The notes: a model not told the origin generated them from the letters alone. Positions 1 to 9,791 are shown, numbered from the stretch's first letter. The stretch is DNA of 64,000 nucleotides from an uncultured Clostridia bacterium (GCA_934149405.1 CAKPEV010000003.1:124001-188000), one strand, 5' to 3'. A program made the numbers and translations.

Positions 1-543
1 AAGTCGTCCAAACCGAATGCCGTTAAACTTGGAAGGGTCTTTCATGCGAAAAGCACGGCAAATAATTCGCTTGCTAAGCAAGACTTCCACTACGTAAACG
101 AAGGAGGGCTTGTTTTTAAGCAATTTTATACGCAAACCGAGAATGACAAGCATAGACGGCCGTCGAAAGCACTTCATCGCTCGGATGACAGACTTCGCCG
201 TGAACTTTATGAAGAGTTGTTCGACATGAATAAGCCGGATGATGAGCTGATGGAAGATTTTGAACAGGATGCTTATTACCAGGACGAACTGAGCTTCAAT
301 GACTTTGAGGAATACAAACTCCCACTTTGCATGTGTGGATCAAAAGAAGAGGTAAACCATATTAGTATGGTCGATATCTTCTTACACTTTCCACTCACTG
401 CTGACGAGTTCAAATACTATTGGAGTAGGGGATTAATCTTCTACGATCCTCTGAATAACGTCGCGATGTTTAGGTACGACGAGGCAAAGAAGAAAATCGC
501 GGAAGAAGGAAAACTCTTCATCTGCCACGACATTACGATTTAA
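1..543 (+). CDS. Unrecognised protein, C-terminal 180 residues (5' end outside window)
   Basis: The frame is open from the first base to the TAA at 541-543, so this is the 3' part of a longer gene. I do not recognise the family. The visible part is hydrophilic and charged, with an acidic stretch in the middle (DELMEDFEQD) and a C-terminal segment rich in aromatic residues. Base composition and codons (GGC, TCG, GCC, CGG) are visibly richer in G+C than the genes that follow. It contains an in-frame CGG Arg codon at 157-159, which the AT-rich genes avoid, so it is probably of foreign origin. A terminator-like hairpin follows at about 651-682. Confidence 0.6.
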   Translation, partial: KSSKPNAVKLGRVFHAKSTANNSLAKQDFHYVNEGGLVFKQFYTQTENDKHRRPSKALHRSDDRLRRELYEELFDMNKPDDELMEDFEQDAYYQDELSFNDFEEYKLPLCMCGSKEEVNHISMVDIFLHFPLTADEFKYYWSRGLIFYDPLNNVAMFRYDEAKKKIAEEGKLFICHDITI

Positions 544-650
544 GCTTGTTTTATACTACCAAAGAAGTATTTTCGTATGAGATAACTTTTTGGTAAAGCC
601 AAAATAGTTTATTAACTAGAATTTTGGTTAATGAATTATTTATTAAGGCA

Positions 651-684
651 AACCTCATTCTTTATGAATGGGGTTTGTTTTTTG
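651..684 (+). terminator. Rho-independent terminator
   Basis: Inverted repeat AAACCTCATTC / GAATGGGGTTT (one G-T pair) followed by a T-run. It separates the partial first gene from ybaK. Confidence 0.7.
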
Positions 685-749
685 TAGTGTTAAAAATGTG
701 CGATATTTAAAAAAGTGTGATATAATAGCAAATACAAGGAGAGATGAAT

Positions 750-1232
750 ATGAAAAAAGCAGAAGAAAAAACAAATGTAATGAGAATCTTAGATAAATTA
801 AAAATAAATTATAAAAGCTATGATTATTCAAATACAGAAGCTGTAAATGGAATGGAAGTTGCTGAAATATTAAAACAAAATCCAAATCAAGTTTTTAAAA
901 CACTTGTTACAGTTGGAAAATCAGGTAGTAATTATGTGTTTGTAATTCCAGTAAATAAAGAGCTTGATTTGAAAAAAGCTGCACAAGCAGTAGGCGAGAA
1001 GAATATAGAAATGGTAAAATCTAAAGATTTACTTGCATTAACAGGATATATACACGGTGGATGTTCACCTATTGGAATGAAAAAATTCTTTACTACTACG
1101 ATAGATAAAACAGCCATAAATTTTGCAACGATAATTTTTAGTGCAGGAAAAATTGGCTATCAAGTGGAGCTTGGAATAGAGGATTTGAAAAAAGCAATTA
1201 GATTTAATCTTGCCGAAATAACAGCAGATTAG
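750..1232 (+). CDS. ybaK: YbaK/EbsC-family Cys-tRNA(Pro) deacylase
   Basis: A 160-residue YbaK/EbsC protein. Family members hydrolyse misacylated Cys-tRNA(Pro) in the cytoplasm and so edit ProRS errors. The characteristic segment GGCSPIGMKK is present at about residues 105-114, and the length is normal. Two in-frame ATGs exist (744 and 750). The AAGGAGAG at 736-743 is correctly spaced only for 750. The gene stands alone, with a -10-like TATAAT at 721-726 and a terminator directly downstream. Confidence 0.85.
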   Translation: MKKAEEKTNVMRILDKLKINYKSYDYSNTEAVNGMEVAEILKQNPNQVFKTLVTVGKSGSNYVFVIPVNKELDLKKAAQAVGEKNIEMVKSKDLLALTGYIHGGCSPIGMKKFFTTTIDKTAINFATIIFSAGKIGYQVELGIEDLKKAIRFNLAEITAD

Positions 1233-1254
1233 CAAATTTATATTGATAAAATTG

Positions 1255-1300
1255 TATATTTCCTAAAGTGAAAAATTATCCTTTAGGAAATTTTTTTGTT
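1255..1300 (+). terminator. Rho-independent terminator after ybaK
   Basis: TTTCCTAAAG and CTTTAGGAAA form a 10-bp stem around an AT-rich loop, followed by seven T. Confidence 0.8.
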
Positions 1301-1354
1301 CGTCACTTAGTTGTCATTTAGATATTATATATTTATCTTGAAAGGAGAGTTACT

Positions 1355-2026
1355 ATGGAAATTTTAAGAGTAGAAAATTTAACAAAGGTATATGGAAAGG
1401 ACGAGGCAAAAGTTACAGCACTAGATAATGTTTCTTTCAAGGTAAATAAAGGAGAGTTTGTTGCTATCACTGGTAGTAGTGGAAGTGGAAAATCAACATT
1501 GCTTCATTTAATAGGAGGAGTTGATAGACCAACAAGTGGAAAGGTTTTTATTGATAACAAAGATATATATGAGATGTCTAATGATAATCTAGCTATTTTT
1601 AGAAGACGCCAAATAGGCCTTGTTTACCAGTTTTACAATTTGATTCCTGTTTTAAATATTGAAGAAAATATCAAGCTTCCTCTTCAACTTGATAACAGAG
1701 AACCTAAAAAAGAAGATATGGACAATATGCTTAAAATGCTAGGATTGACATCTAGAAGGCTTCATTTGCCAAATGAATTATCTGGTGGACAACAACAACG
1801 TACATCAATAGGAAGAGCGTTAATAACAAATCCAGCAATAATTTTAGCAGATGAACCAACAGGTAATCTAGATTCAAAGGCAAGCGAGGAAATTATTGAT
1901 ATTTTAAAAATATCTAACGAAAAATATAAACAAACAATTATAATGATAACACATGATTTAGAGCTTGCAAAAGAAGCAGACAGAATTATAAAATTAGAAG
2001 ATGGAAAAATTGTTAAGGAGGTTTAA
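1355..2026 (+). CDS. ABC transporter ATP-binding protein (MacB/BceA type)
   Basis: A 223-residue ATPase of the LolD/MacB/BceA subfamily, which powers FtsX-type permeases. Walker A GSSGSGKST lies near residue 40, the Q-loop region after it, the signature LSGGQQQR near 142, Walker B IILADEP near 162, and the H-loop in MITHD. An AAAGGAGAG ribosome site precedes the ATG. The permease starts 2 bases after the stop, and a two-component system follows. This is the arrangement of Bce-type antimicrobial-peptide sensing and resistance modules, but the substrate cannot be deduced. Confidence 0.9.
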   Translation: MEILRVENLTKVYGKDEAKVTALDNVSFKVNKGEFVAITGSSGSGKSTLLHLIGGVDRPTSGKVFIDNKDIYEMSNDNLAIFRRRQIGLVYQFYNLIPVLNIEENIKLPLQLDNREPKKEDMDNMLKMLGLTSRRLHLPNELSGGQQQRTSIGRALITNPAIILADEPTGNLDSKASEEIIDILKISNEKYKQTIIMITHDLELAKEADRIIKLEDGKIVKEV

Positions 2027-2028
2027 TT

Positions 2029-4533
2029 ATGAATATTCTTAACAAATTAGCGATAACAAATTTGAAATTAAATAAAAAGAGAAGTATAGTGACAACGATA
2101 GGAATTGTTTTGGCCACAGCACTTATTTGTGCCGCTAGTAATATGTTTACGAGTGCACAAGCAACACTTGTAGGTGCAACAATTGCACAGGGTGGATATT
2201 ATCATGTAAAGCTTAGTGATTTAACAAAAGATGATGTACAAAAGTTAGAAGCTAATAGAGATATAAAAGATTTGAATCTTATAACTGATTATGGATTTAG
2301 TAATTTAAAAGAAAGCAAAAATCATAGAAAACCGTACTTACATATGTATTCTATATATGATGAAAAAACGTTTTATAACATGTCGTATAGTTTAAAAGAA
2401 GGAAGACTTCCAAAAGATAATACAGAAGTTGTTATAAATGAATGGATTATAGAAAATGGAGAAGTTCCATACAAAATTGGCGATAAAATAAGTTTGAATT
2501 TAGGAACAAGGATGGTAAGTGGAGAAAAAATAAATCCTAAAAATCAATATAAAAAAGAAGAAGAGCTAGTGGGCGAATATAAAAAAGAACTCACTGTTGT
2601 AGGAATAATAAAAAAGCCAGGTAGAGGCTTGGAAAGCACATTAGAACCTGGATACACGGTAATAACATCTGGAGAAAAATATGAAAAAACGAACTCATAT
2701 TTATTACTAAAAGATCCGTATAAATATAAAGAGACTTTTGAAGAACTTTTAGGAAAAGACTATGACCCAAATCATGCTAACTACAAATATACAATGAATA
2801 GTGAATTACTTCGCTGGGAAGTTTTTAATGTAAGTGATTCCATTTTCAGAATGCTTCTTTCGCTTGTTATATTTGGAGTTCTAATAATATGTTTAACAAG
2901 TATATTCTGCATAAGAAATTCATTCGCAATATCGACAACAGAAAAAATAAAAATGTATGGAATATTAGCAAGTGTAGGAGCAACTAAAAAGCAAATAAAG
3001 AAAAATGTTTTGTTTGAAGCATTTGTGCTTGGTGTAATAGGAATTCCATTAGGTATTCTTTTGGGAGTGTTTGCAGATTTTGTTTTGATAAAAATTTGTA
3101 ACATGTTATTAGAACCAGGAGTTATACAGCAAGGAGAAATGGTATTTAAAGCTTCTTGGATTGCAATTATTGCATCTGTTATAATGGGCATTATTACAAT
3201 ATATTTTTCGGCATTGTCTTCAGCAAGAAAAGCTTCAAAGGTAAATCCAATAGAATCAATAAGAGGAACAAACGAAATAAAAATCAAATCTAAAAAATTA
3301 AAAACACCAAAAATAATAGATAAACTTTTTGGCATTGGTGGGGTAATAGCATATAAAAACTTAAAAAGAAGTAGAAGAAAATATAGAACGACAGTGCTTT
3401 CACTAATAAGCAGTATATTTATATTTATCACGATGAGTACATTCTTAAAATATGGATTTGACATGACCGATGAATATTATATAAAAATGGATTATAATGT
3501 AACTGTAGGTAAAGAAAGAAACGATGAAACAAATCTAAATGATGTATTAAAGCTTGATAATATAATCGATTATACAATGATATATACAGGCTCTGATGAT
3601 GGAAAGGGGCAAATACAAATAACAGACAAAAGCAAAGTGAATGAAAACTTTGCATATGACTACGATATAATAAGCGTTGTGGCACTAAACAGTGATGCTT
3701 ATAAAAAATATGTTAAAAAGCTTGGATTAAACTATGAAAAAGTAAAAAAAGATGGAGTACTTTGCGACGACTATGGATATGAAGAAAGAAACGAAAATGG
3801 TAGTAAGAAAAAGGTTTTAACAAGGTACTACAAATATAAAACGGGTGATATAATAGAGGGTAAGTATGGCAAAGATGAAAGAATAATCAATGTGAAATTA
3901 TCAAAAATTACAGACATAAGACCAAGTGGATATGAAACTGTGTATATAAATGGCGGTTTCTTATTTGTAGATGTTAAAAATTTTGATAAAATAAAATTCG
4001 CTGAAGAAAATATTTTAATAAACTCATCAAATCCAGACAAATTAACCAAAGATATAGAAAAAGAATTTAAAACATTAAGAGTTTCAAATTTAGAGCAAAT
4101 GGCAAAATATCAAAGAGGAACGGCAATCGTAATGTCAATATTTATGTATGGATTTATAGGAGTTATCACACTAATAGGATTAACAAATATATTTAACACA
4201 ATAACAGCAAACATGAATTTAAGACAAAAAGAATTTGCAACATTAAAAAGTATAGGAATGACTAAAAAAGAATTTAACAAAATGATAAACTTAGAAACAA
4301 TTTTTTATAGTTTAAAATCTTTAATCTTCGGAATAGCACTTGGAATATTAGGAAGTTACATGGTGTATGGAATGTTTGCCACGAGCTTTGACAGTGGTTT
4401 CACGCTTCCATATAAATCAATAATATTATCAATAATATTTGTTTTCATAATAATATTTGGTATAATGAAATATTCAATAAAGAACATAGATAAACAAAAC
4501 ATAATAGAAACAATAAGAAATGAAAATGTATAA
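2029..4533 (+). CDS. FtsX-like ABC permease, two FtsX domains
   Basis: An 834-residue membrane protein. One N-terminal membrane helix (about 17-38) is followed by a large extracytoplasmic domain, a three-helix FtsX block (about 270-400), a second helix near 450 with another extracytoplasmic domain, and a C-terminal FtsX block (about 700-825). This is the 8 to 10 helix layout of large MacB/Bce-like permeases. It is the partner of the preceding ATPase. Bce-type systems remove or protect from cell-wall-targeting peptides; whether this one does is inference from its neighbours. Confidence 0.85.
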   Translation: MNILNKLAITNLKLNKKRSIVTTIGIVLATALICAASNMFTSAQATLVGATIAQGGYYHVKLSDLTKDDVQKLEANRDIKDLNLITDYGFSNLKESKNHRKPYLHMYSIYDEKTFYNMSYSLKEGRLPKDNTEVVINEWIIENGEVPYKIGDKISLNLGTRMVSGEKINPKNQYKKEEELVGEYKKELTVVGIIKKPGRGLESTLEPGYTVITSGEKYEKTNSYLLLKDPYKYKETFEELLGKDYDPNHANYKYTMNSELLRWEVFNVSDSIFRMLLSLVIFGVLIICLTSIFCIRNSFAISTTEKIKMYGILASVGATKKQIKKNVLFEAFVLGVIGIPLGILLGVFADFVLIKICNMLLEPGVIQQGEMVFKASWIAIIASVIMGIITIYFSALSSARKASKVNPIESIRGTNEIKIKSKKLKTPKIIDKLFGIGGVIAYKNLKRSRRKYRTTVLSLISSIFIFITMSTFLKYGFDMTDEYYIKMDYNVTVGKERNDETNLNDVLKLDNIIDYTMIYTGSDDGKGQIQITDKSKVNENFAYDYDIISVVALNSDAYKKYVKKLGLNYEKVKKDGVLCDDYGYEERNENGSKKKVLTRYYKYKTGDIIEGKYGKDERIINVKLSKITDIRPSGYETVYINGGFLFVDVKNFDKIKFAEENILINSSNPDKLTKDIEKEFKTLRVSNLEQMAKYQRGTAIVMSIFMYGFIGVITLIGLTNIFNTITANMNLRQKEFATLKSIGMTKKEFNKMINLETIFYSLKSLIFGIALGILGSYMVYGMFATSFDSGFTLPYKSIILSIIFVFIIIFGIMKYSIKNIDKQNIIETIRNENV

Positions 4534-4618
4534 AAGATAGAGTAAAAAATAATTATTAGTGCAAAAAGCGTGCTCCATAAAAAATACATTGATTCAAATA
4601 ATAGTAGGTGGTGAAATA

Positions 4619-5263
4619 ATGAAAGTTTTATTGGTAGAAGATAATCTAAGCATTGCAAAAGGTTTAATATATGCTTTTAAGCAAAATGAATATGAAGTAA
4701 ATCATGCACAAAATATAAAAGAAGCGGAAAATATGCTAAAAGCAGAAAAATATAACATCATAATATTAGATATAATGCTTCCTGATGGAAATGGGTTTGA
4801 ACTTTATGAAAAAATAAAACAAGATTATTTCACTCCTTGCATTTTTCTAACAGCAAGAGATGATGAAGATGACATAGTAAAAGGCCTAGAGCTTGGTGCA
4901 GAAGACTACATGACAAAGCCTTTTTCAACAAGAGAACTAATAGCAAGAATGAATAAAATATTATTAAAAGGAAAAAACAACAAAATAAAAGTAAAAGACA
5001 TAACACTAGATTTAGATAAATTGGTAGTATATAAAAATGACCAAATAATAAACCTAACAGCATTAGAAATAAAGCTTTTAACTTTGCTATTTACCAACAT
5101 TGGCAAAGTAATAAAAAGAGAATATATAATAGAAAAAATATGGGATTGGACACGAAATGATGTAAACGATAATACCGTATCAGTCTATATAAAAAGAATC
5201 AGAGAAAAGCTAGATAGCGACATAATAGTAACAATAAAAGGTATTGGATATAGGGTGGATTAA
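4619..5263 (+). CDS. OmpR/PhoB-family response regulator
   Basis: A 214-residue regulator with a receiver domain (acidic pocket ED at 7-8, phospho-acceptor D51 in ILDIMLPDG, conserved K in MTKP near 100) and a winged-helix DNA-binding domain (about 125-214, ending GIGYRVD). An upstream in-frame ATG at 4559 has no ribosome site. GGTGGTGA before 4619 favours that start and gives the canonical MKVLLVEDN beginning. The stop overlaps the leader of the kinase gene. It probably controls the ABC exporter just upstream. Confidence 0.9.
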   Translation: MKVLLVEDNLSIAKGLIYAFKQNEYEVNHAQNIKEAENMLKAEKYNIIILDIMLPDGNGFELYEKIKQDYFTPCIFLTARDDEDDIVKGLELGAEDYMTKPFSTRELIARMNKILLKGKNNKIKVKDITLDLDKLVVYKNDQIINLTALEIKLLTLLFTNIGKVIKREYIIEKIWDWTRNDVNDNTVSVYIKRIREKLDSDIIVTIKGIGYRVD

Positions 5264-5264
5264 A

Positions 5265-6476
5265 ATGAAAAATAAAATAGAACTAAAAAAATGCCTAATA
5301 GTTAGTATGCTAACAATTTTAATATTTGAAGTGTGCTTTGGAATAATATTTAGCATTCAATATAAAAAATATACTCAAAATACCAACATAGTTATAAATG
5401 GAATAGTAGAAGAAGTAGTAAAAGAATATCCAAAGACCGATAAAAATGAAATTGTAAAGATACTAAATGGAGAAAAAACAAATCAAAATAATCTGTTAAA
5501 AGAATATGGCATAGATATAGAAAAAGATTCGGTAATATACGAAAACGAAAAAACATATCAAAAATTTATGTGCATGAACCTGGCTTTTTTAATGATTAGT
5601 CTACTAACAATTGTAATAATATTCATAATATATAATCAAAGAAAAGATAAAAAAATAAAAGAAATAACAAAATATATAGAAGAAATAAATAGAAAAAATT
5701 ACTCATTAAAAATACAAAACAATACAGAAGATGAATTATCAATATTGCAAAATGAATTGTACAAAATAACAATAATGTTAAAAGAGCAGGCAGAAAATTC
5801 AATAAGTGACAAAATGAATCTAAAAGACTCGCTTGCAGACATATCACACCAATTAAAAACACCACTAACATCAATACAAATAATGCTAGACAATATAATT
5901 GATGATGAAAACATGCCACAAGACATAAAAAATGACTTCATAAAAGATATAAGAAGCGAAATACAAAACATAAATGTCTTGGTAAACACAATACTGAAAT
6001 TGTCAAAACTAGACACAAACACAATAACATTCAACAAAAAAGAAGAAAAGCTAAACGACATATTAGAAGAGTGTAAGAAAAATTTGCTTCCGATTTGCGA
6101 CTTAAAAAATGTAGCAATAGAAATAGAAGCACCAGAAGAAATCTATATAGAATGTGACAGAGCATGGCACAAAGAAGCACTAACAAACATATTAAAAAAC
6201 TGTGTGGAACATTCAAAACCAAATCAAAAAGTAATAGTAAAATTAGAAAAAAATAAAATGTACACAAAAATAACGATAAAAGACTCAGGCACAGGGATAA
6301 GCGAAAAAGACCTGCCACACATATTTGAAAGATTTTATAAAGGCGAAAATTCTGGCAATGGAAGTATAGGTATAGGCTTGGCACTCGCAAAAGCAATAAT
6401 ACAAAAGGAAAATGGATATATAAGCGTAACATCAAAACAAGGGGTAGGAACGGAGTTTGTGATAAAATATATTTAG
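5265..6476 (+). CDS. Sensor histidine kinase
   Basis: A 403-residue kinase with two membrane helices (about 10-32 and 103-126) that flank a short extracytoplasmic sensor of roughly 70 residues. A linker/HAMP-like part follows, then the H-box SHQLKTPLTS (His near 194), N-box NILKNCVEHS, G1 DSGTGIS and G2 GSIGIGLALAKAI. It is longer outside the membrane than classical BceS intramembrane sensors. AGGGTGG at 5252-5258 selects 5265 over the upstream ATG. It is the cognate partner of the regulator that ends 1 base earlier. Confidence 0.9.
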   Translation: MKNKIELKKCLIVSMLTILIFEVCFGIIFSIQYKKYTQNTNIVINGIVEEVVKEYPKTDKNEIVKILNGEKTNQNNLLKEYGIDIEKDSVIYENEKTYQKFMCMNLAFLMISLLTIVIIFIIYNQRKDKKIKEITKYIEEINRKNYSLKIQNNTEDELSILQNELYKITIMLKEQAENSISDKMNLKDSLADISHQLKTPLTSIQIMLDNIIDDENMPQDIKNDFIKDIRSEIQNINVLVNTILKLSKLDTNTITFNKKEEKLNDILEECKKNLLPICDLKNVAIEIEAPEEIYIECDRAWHKEALTNILKNCVEHSKPNQKVIVKLEKNKMYTKITIKDSGTGISEKDLPHIFERFYKGENSGNGSIGIGLALAKAIIQKENGYISVTSKQGVGTEFVIKYI

Positions 6477-6530
6477 AGGAGAAGTATTTAATAGCGTCAT
6501 TTTAAACGAGAAGTGTTAGAAAAATTTTTG

Positions 6531-6559
6531 TTGACACATGTAAATTCTTGTTATAAAAT
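6531..6559 (+). promoter_or_regulatory. SigA-type promoter of the ABC-2 exporter operon
   Basis: TTGACA at 6531-6536 and TAAAAT at 6554-6559 are separated by 17 bases. A leader of about 65 bases runs to the TTG start at 6629. Confidence 0.6.
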
Positions 6560-6628
6560 GGCACTATGGTTTTGCATTGAAACCTAAGTTTTAGTATATC
6601 GGACGTTGGTTTATGGGAGGTGGTATTT

Positions 6629-7610
6629 TTGATACATCTTGAGCATATTTCTAAAACGTTTAAGGTTGCAACTAGGAAGGCTTCTACAAAAGATGCAATA
6701 AGGTCTTTTTTTAAGAAAGAGTACAAAGAGGTACATGCACTCACAGATGTTTCACTAGATATTAAAGAAGGTGAAATTGTTCGGATACATAGGTCCAAAC
6801 GGTGCAGGCAAGTCCACAACGATAAAGATAATGTGTGGCATACTTGTTCCAAGTAGCGGAACTTGTATAATTGATGGAAAAGTTCCATATAAGGAACGAA
6901 AAGACTATGTAAAAAATATTGGCGTTGTTTTCGGTCAGCGCTCTCAATTATGGTGGGATGTTCCACCCGATGATTCATTTTATCTCCTACGAGATATCTA
7001 TAAAATTCCCAAAGAAGAATTTGAAGAAACAAGGAAAAAGTTAATAGAAGCTTTAGATTTAGAGCAAGTAATTCATACTCCAACAAGGCAATTAAGTTTG
7101 GGGCAAAGAATGAGATGCGAAATAGCTGCTGCGCTGCTACACAAGCCTAAGATTTTGTTTTTAGATGAACCAACAATAGGCCTTGATGCGGTTTCAAAAA
7201 TAGCAGTCAGAAAGTTTATTAAAAAACTAAACAAAGAAGAAGGCACAACAATAATCTTGACAACACATGACATGCAAGATATCGAAGCTCTTACTAACAG
7301 AATAATTTTAATCGGTAAAGGTAAGAAACTTTATGATGGCACATTAGATGGAATAAGAAAGAAATATTCATCAACATTTATTGTTAGTGCACAATACGAA
7401 TACACACATAACAGAATAAACATAAATGATGTTGAAATTGTAAACCAAAATGAACAAAGAGCAACTATGAAATTTAATTCAAATATTATTAAGCTTCAAG
7501 ATGTAATAAGTTTGCTTACAAAACAAGTAAATGTCCTAGATATTCAAGTTGAAAGCTCTCCAATAGAAGAAGTAATAGCTAAAATGTACGAAGAAATGAA
7601 GATAGGATAG
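6629..7610 (+). CDS. ABC-2 exporter ATP-binding subunit, needs +1 recoding at CGG 6782
   Basis: A 326-residue ATPase of the family that pairs with two about 260-residue permeases (COG4586 type). GGGAGGTGG at 6615-6623 points to the TTG at 6629. The first frame ends ...IKEGEIV and then meets CGG at 6782-6784. Reading on in that frame gives no ATPase motif and stops about 24 codons later. Skipping C6782 gives GGA and continues GYIGPNGAGKST (Walker A), then LSLGQRMRCE, FLDEPTIGLD and TTHDM. Both halves are well conserved and together have the normal family length, so the gene is unlikely to be decayed. Either +1 recoding or a one-base sequence error must apply. Confidence 0.85.
6782..6784 (+). 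other. CGG +1 recoding site 1 (ABC ATPase)
   Basis: GTT CGG ATA in the incoming frame. Skipping the C yields GTT GGA TAC, restoring the V-G-Y that leads into Walker A. No Shine-Dalgarno-like stimulator lies at the short spacing used by prfB. Confidence 0.7.
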
Positions 7611-7620
7611 GAGGGCTAAA

Positions 7621-8421
7621 ATGAAAACATATTTATCGTTTTTTAAATTAAGATTTAATATAGCTCTTCAATACAAATTCGCAGCAATAGCAGGAATACT
7701 AACGCAATTCTTTTGGGGTGCGATGCGTCTTATGATATACGATGCATATTACCAAATAGATATTGAATTGCCGATGCAGTGGACGGCACTTGTCTCGTAT
7801 ATTTGGCTTGGGCAAGCTTTTCTTATGCTAACTAGATTTAATTGTGCAGATACTGATATAAGCGAATCGATAATCACTGGAAATGTGGCATACGAATACA
7901 CAAGACCACTTAGCATATATGCAATGTGGTATACAAAGATAATGGCAAATAAAACAGCATCAGGATTATTAAGATTTTTACCAATTATATTGGTAGCGAT
8001 TATTCTGCCGAGTGGTTACAAACTTGCAGCACCAGTATCATTTTTAGCATTTATACTATTTATTTTAACATTAGCATTAGGAACATTTTTAACAGTCGGA
8101 ATCGCAATGCTTATATATGTGATAATGTTTTACACGACTTCATCAAAAGGCGTGTTCAATGTATATGCAGTAATTTCAGAATTCTTTGCGGGGAGGATAA
8201 TACCAATACCATTTATGCCAGCTTTTCTTCAAAGAATATGTTATATGCTTCCTTTCAGGCTTGCATTTGATTTGCCATATCGCTTATATGTTGGGGAGAT
8301 TCCTGTAATAGAGGGAATACAGAGCATAGGCATTCAAATTATTTGGCTCGCAATAATCATCTTTTTTGGAAGTTACTTAATAAGCAAAACGAGCAAAAAG
8401 CTTGTAGTACAAGGTGGATAA
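7621..8421 (+). CDS. ABC-2 family permease subunit
   Basis: A 266-residue integral membrane protein with about six hydrophobic segments. It matches the permeases that accompany this type of ATPase (COG4587-like). It has an AGGAGGG ribosome site 10 bases after the ATPase stop, so it is co-transcribed. It forms a heteromeric exporter with the ATPase and the next permease. The cargo is unknown. Confidence 0.8.
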   Translation: MKTYLSFFKLRFNIALQYKFAAIAGILTQFFWGAMRLMIYDAYYQIDIELPMQWTALVSYIWLGQAFLMLTRFNCADTDISESIITGNVAYEYTRPLSIYAMWYTKIMANKTASGLLRFLPIILVAIILPSGYKLAAPVSFLAFILFILTLALGTFLTVGIAMLIYVIMFYTTSSKGVFNVYAVISEFFAGRIIPIPFMPAFLQRICYMLPFRLAFDLPYRLYVGEIPVIEGIQSIGIQIIWLAIIIFFGSYLISKTSKKLVVQGG

Positions 8422-8431
8422 GGAGGGAAAA

Positions 8432-9211
8432 ATGAAATTATATTTAAAATCAATTTGGATGTTTATAAAATGTGAATTAGAATATAGAGCCTCTTTTATC
8501 TTAAGCACAGTAGCATCAATACTTTCATCGTTTTTCTCTTTTCTTAGTGTCATTATTTTAATAAATAAATTTGGAGCCATAAAAGGTTGGACATTAAGTG
8601 AAATTTTACTGGTACTTGGAATAGCAGGTTTCGGGCATTCAGCTATAGAAATGTTTTGTAGAGGATTGGATCACTTTCATCTAGAAGTAAAACGAGGATT
8701 ACTAGATCAAATATTAGTTAGGCCACGAAACATCACATTTCAAGTACTATGTTCAAACTTTCAAACTTCAAAATGTGGAAGAGTTGTTGAAAATATTATA
8801 ATTCTAATATATGCTATAGCTACGCTAGGTGTAGAATGGAACTTATACAAAATAATTATTTTATCACTTATGATAATCGGCACACTAATAATATTCTTCT
8901 CGGTATTATTACTTAAAGCATCGTTTTCGTTTTGGACAATAGAGGGAATGGAAGCAATGAATATAATATCAGATGGAGGAAGAGAATTAGCATCATATCC
9001 AATAGATATATATAAGAAATGGTTTGCAGATATATTTACATACATCATACCATTTGGATGCGTGAATTATTATCCGTTACTATGCCTGCTTCAAAAACCG
9101 GAAGCAAAATGGTGGTACGGATTATTACCGCTTACAACATTTATTTTTATGGCAATTTCGTTTAAGGTCTGGGATTATGGACTAAAATCGTACAAATCAA
9201 CAGGCTCATAG
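8432..9211 (+). CDS. ABC-2 family permease subunit
   Basis: A 259-residue membrane protein (COG3694-like) with six predicted helices, the second half of the exporter channel. An in-frame ATG at 8414 overlaps the preceding gene, but AGGAGGG at 8421-8427 places the start at 8432. It is the last gene of the three-gene exporter operon. Confidence 0.8.
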   Translation: MKLYLKSIWMFIKCELEYRASFILSTVASILSSFFSFLSVIILINKFGAIKGWTLSEILLVLGIAGFGHSAIEMFCRGLDHFHLEVKRGLLDQILVRPRNITFQVLCSNFQTSKCGRVVENIIILIYAIATLGVEWNLYKIIILSLMIIGTLIIFFSVLLLKASFSFWTIEGMEAMNIISDGGRELASYPIDIYKKWFADIFTYIIPFGCVNYYPLLCLLQKPEAKWWYGLLPLTTFIFMAISFKVWDYGLKSYKSTGS

Positions 9212-9226
9212 AAAAGTTAAAATACT

Positions 9227-9256
9227 TAAAACTTTTTAGTGTCATAAATTTGTCTA
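9227..9256 (+). promoter_or_regulatory. Possible ECF-sigma promoter upstream of sigV-like gene
   Basis: TAAAAC at 9227-9232 and TGTCTA at 9251-9256, 18 bases apart, resemble the AAC/CGTCTA elements of Firmicutes ECF promoters. This would fit autoregulation of the sigma/anti-sigma pair. The match is inexact. Confidence 0.35.
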
Positions 9257-9278
9257 AAGTGTGAAAGGAGAGAAAGTA

Positions 9279-9791
9279 ATGCAAAATAAAAAGGAAAAGT
9301 TAAAACTATATATAACAAACAATTTAGACAAATTATATAGGCTAGCTTTTTCATATGCCAAAAATGAACATGATGCAGAAGACATTGTTAACGAAAGTGT
9401 GAAAAGAGCATTAGATGCAATTTATCAACTAGAAAAAGAGGAATTTCTTGGAACATGGATGTACAGAATTGTTATAAATACAGCATCATCATATATGAAA
9501 ATGAAATCAAAACTTATTTACATTGATGAAGTCATAGAAAACACACTAGTAAAAGAGGATAAATATCAAGATACAGATTTGTACAATATGGTTATGAAAT
9601 TAGATAGCAAATATAGAATAGTGATAGTACTTAGATTTTATGAGGACATGGCAATAGACAAGATTGCAGAAGTTTTAAATGAAAATGTTAGTACAGTAAA
9701 AACAAGACTTTACAAAGCACTAAAATTGCTAAAAATAGAAATGAATGAGGAGGCGTTAATAGATGAACGAAAATATTTTCAAGGAAGCTAA
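9279..9791 (+). CDS. sigV: ECF sigma factor, SigV-like
   Basis: A 170-residue ECF sigma factor. Region 2 lies at about 10-75 (RLAFSYAKNEHDAEDIVNES, then FLGTWMYRIVIN), and region 4 at about 105-160 with a helix-turn-helix (IDKIAEVLNENVSTVKTRLYKAL). AAAGGAGAG just before 9279 sets the start. The stop overlaps the next gene by 29 bases, which indicates translational coupling with an RsiV-like anti-sigma factor. In Bacillus and Enterococcus SigV responds to lysozyme. The SigV assignment rests on that partner. Confidence 0.75.
   Translation: MQNKKEKLKLYITNNLDKLYRLAFSYAKNEHDAEDIVNESVKRALDAIYQLEKEEFLGTWMYRIVINTASSYMKMKSKLIYIDEVIENTLVKEDKYQDTDLYNMVMKLDSKYRIVIVLRFYEDMAIDKIAEVLNENVSTVKTRLYKALKLLKIEMNEEALIDERKYFQGS

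Noticed and set aside
46..543. In-frame ATG at 217 as the true start of the first gene
   Set aside because: The same frame is open and coding-like back to base 1, and no ribosome site precedes 217, so the gene begins outside the window.
2781..3464. Minus-strand open frame of 227 codons inside the FtsX permease
   Set aside because: Antisense shadow of a well-conserved gene; the hydrophobic composition reflects the permease helices.
6770..6800. prfB-like +1 frameshifting with an internal Shine-Dalgarno
   Set aside because: A weak AAGGTGA lies upstream of this one site at the wrong distance, and the other sites have none. Preceding codons are not slip-prone.
6502..7086. Minus-strand open frame of 194 codons
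   Set aside because: It lies antisense to the ABC ATPase, has no ribosome site and no recognisable motif.
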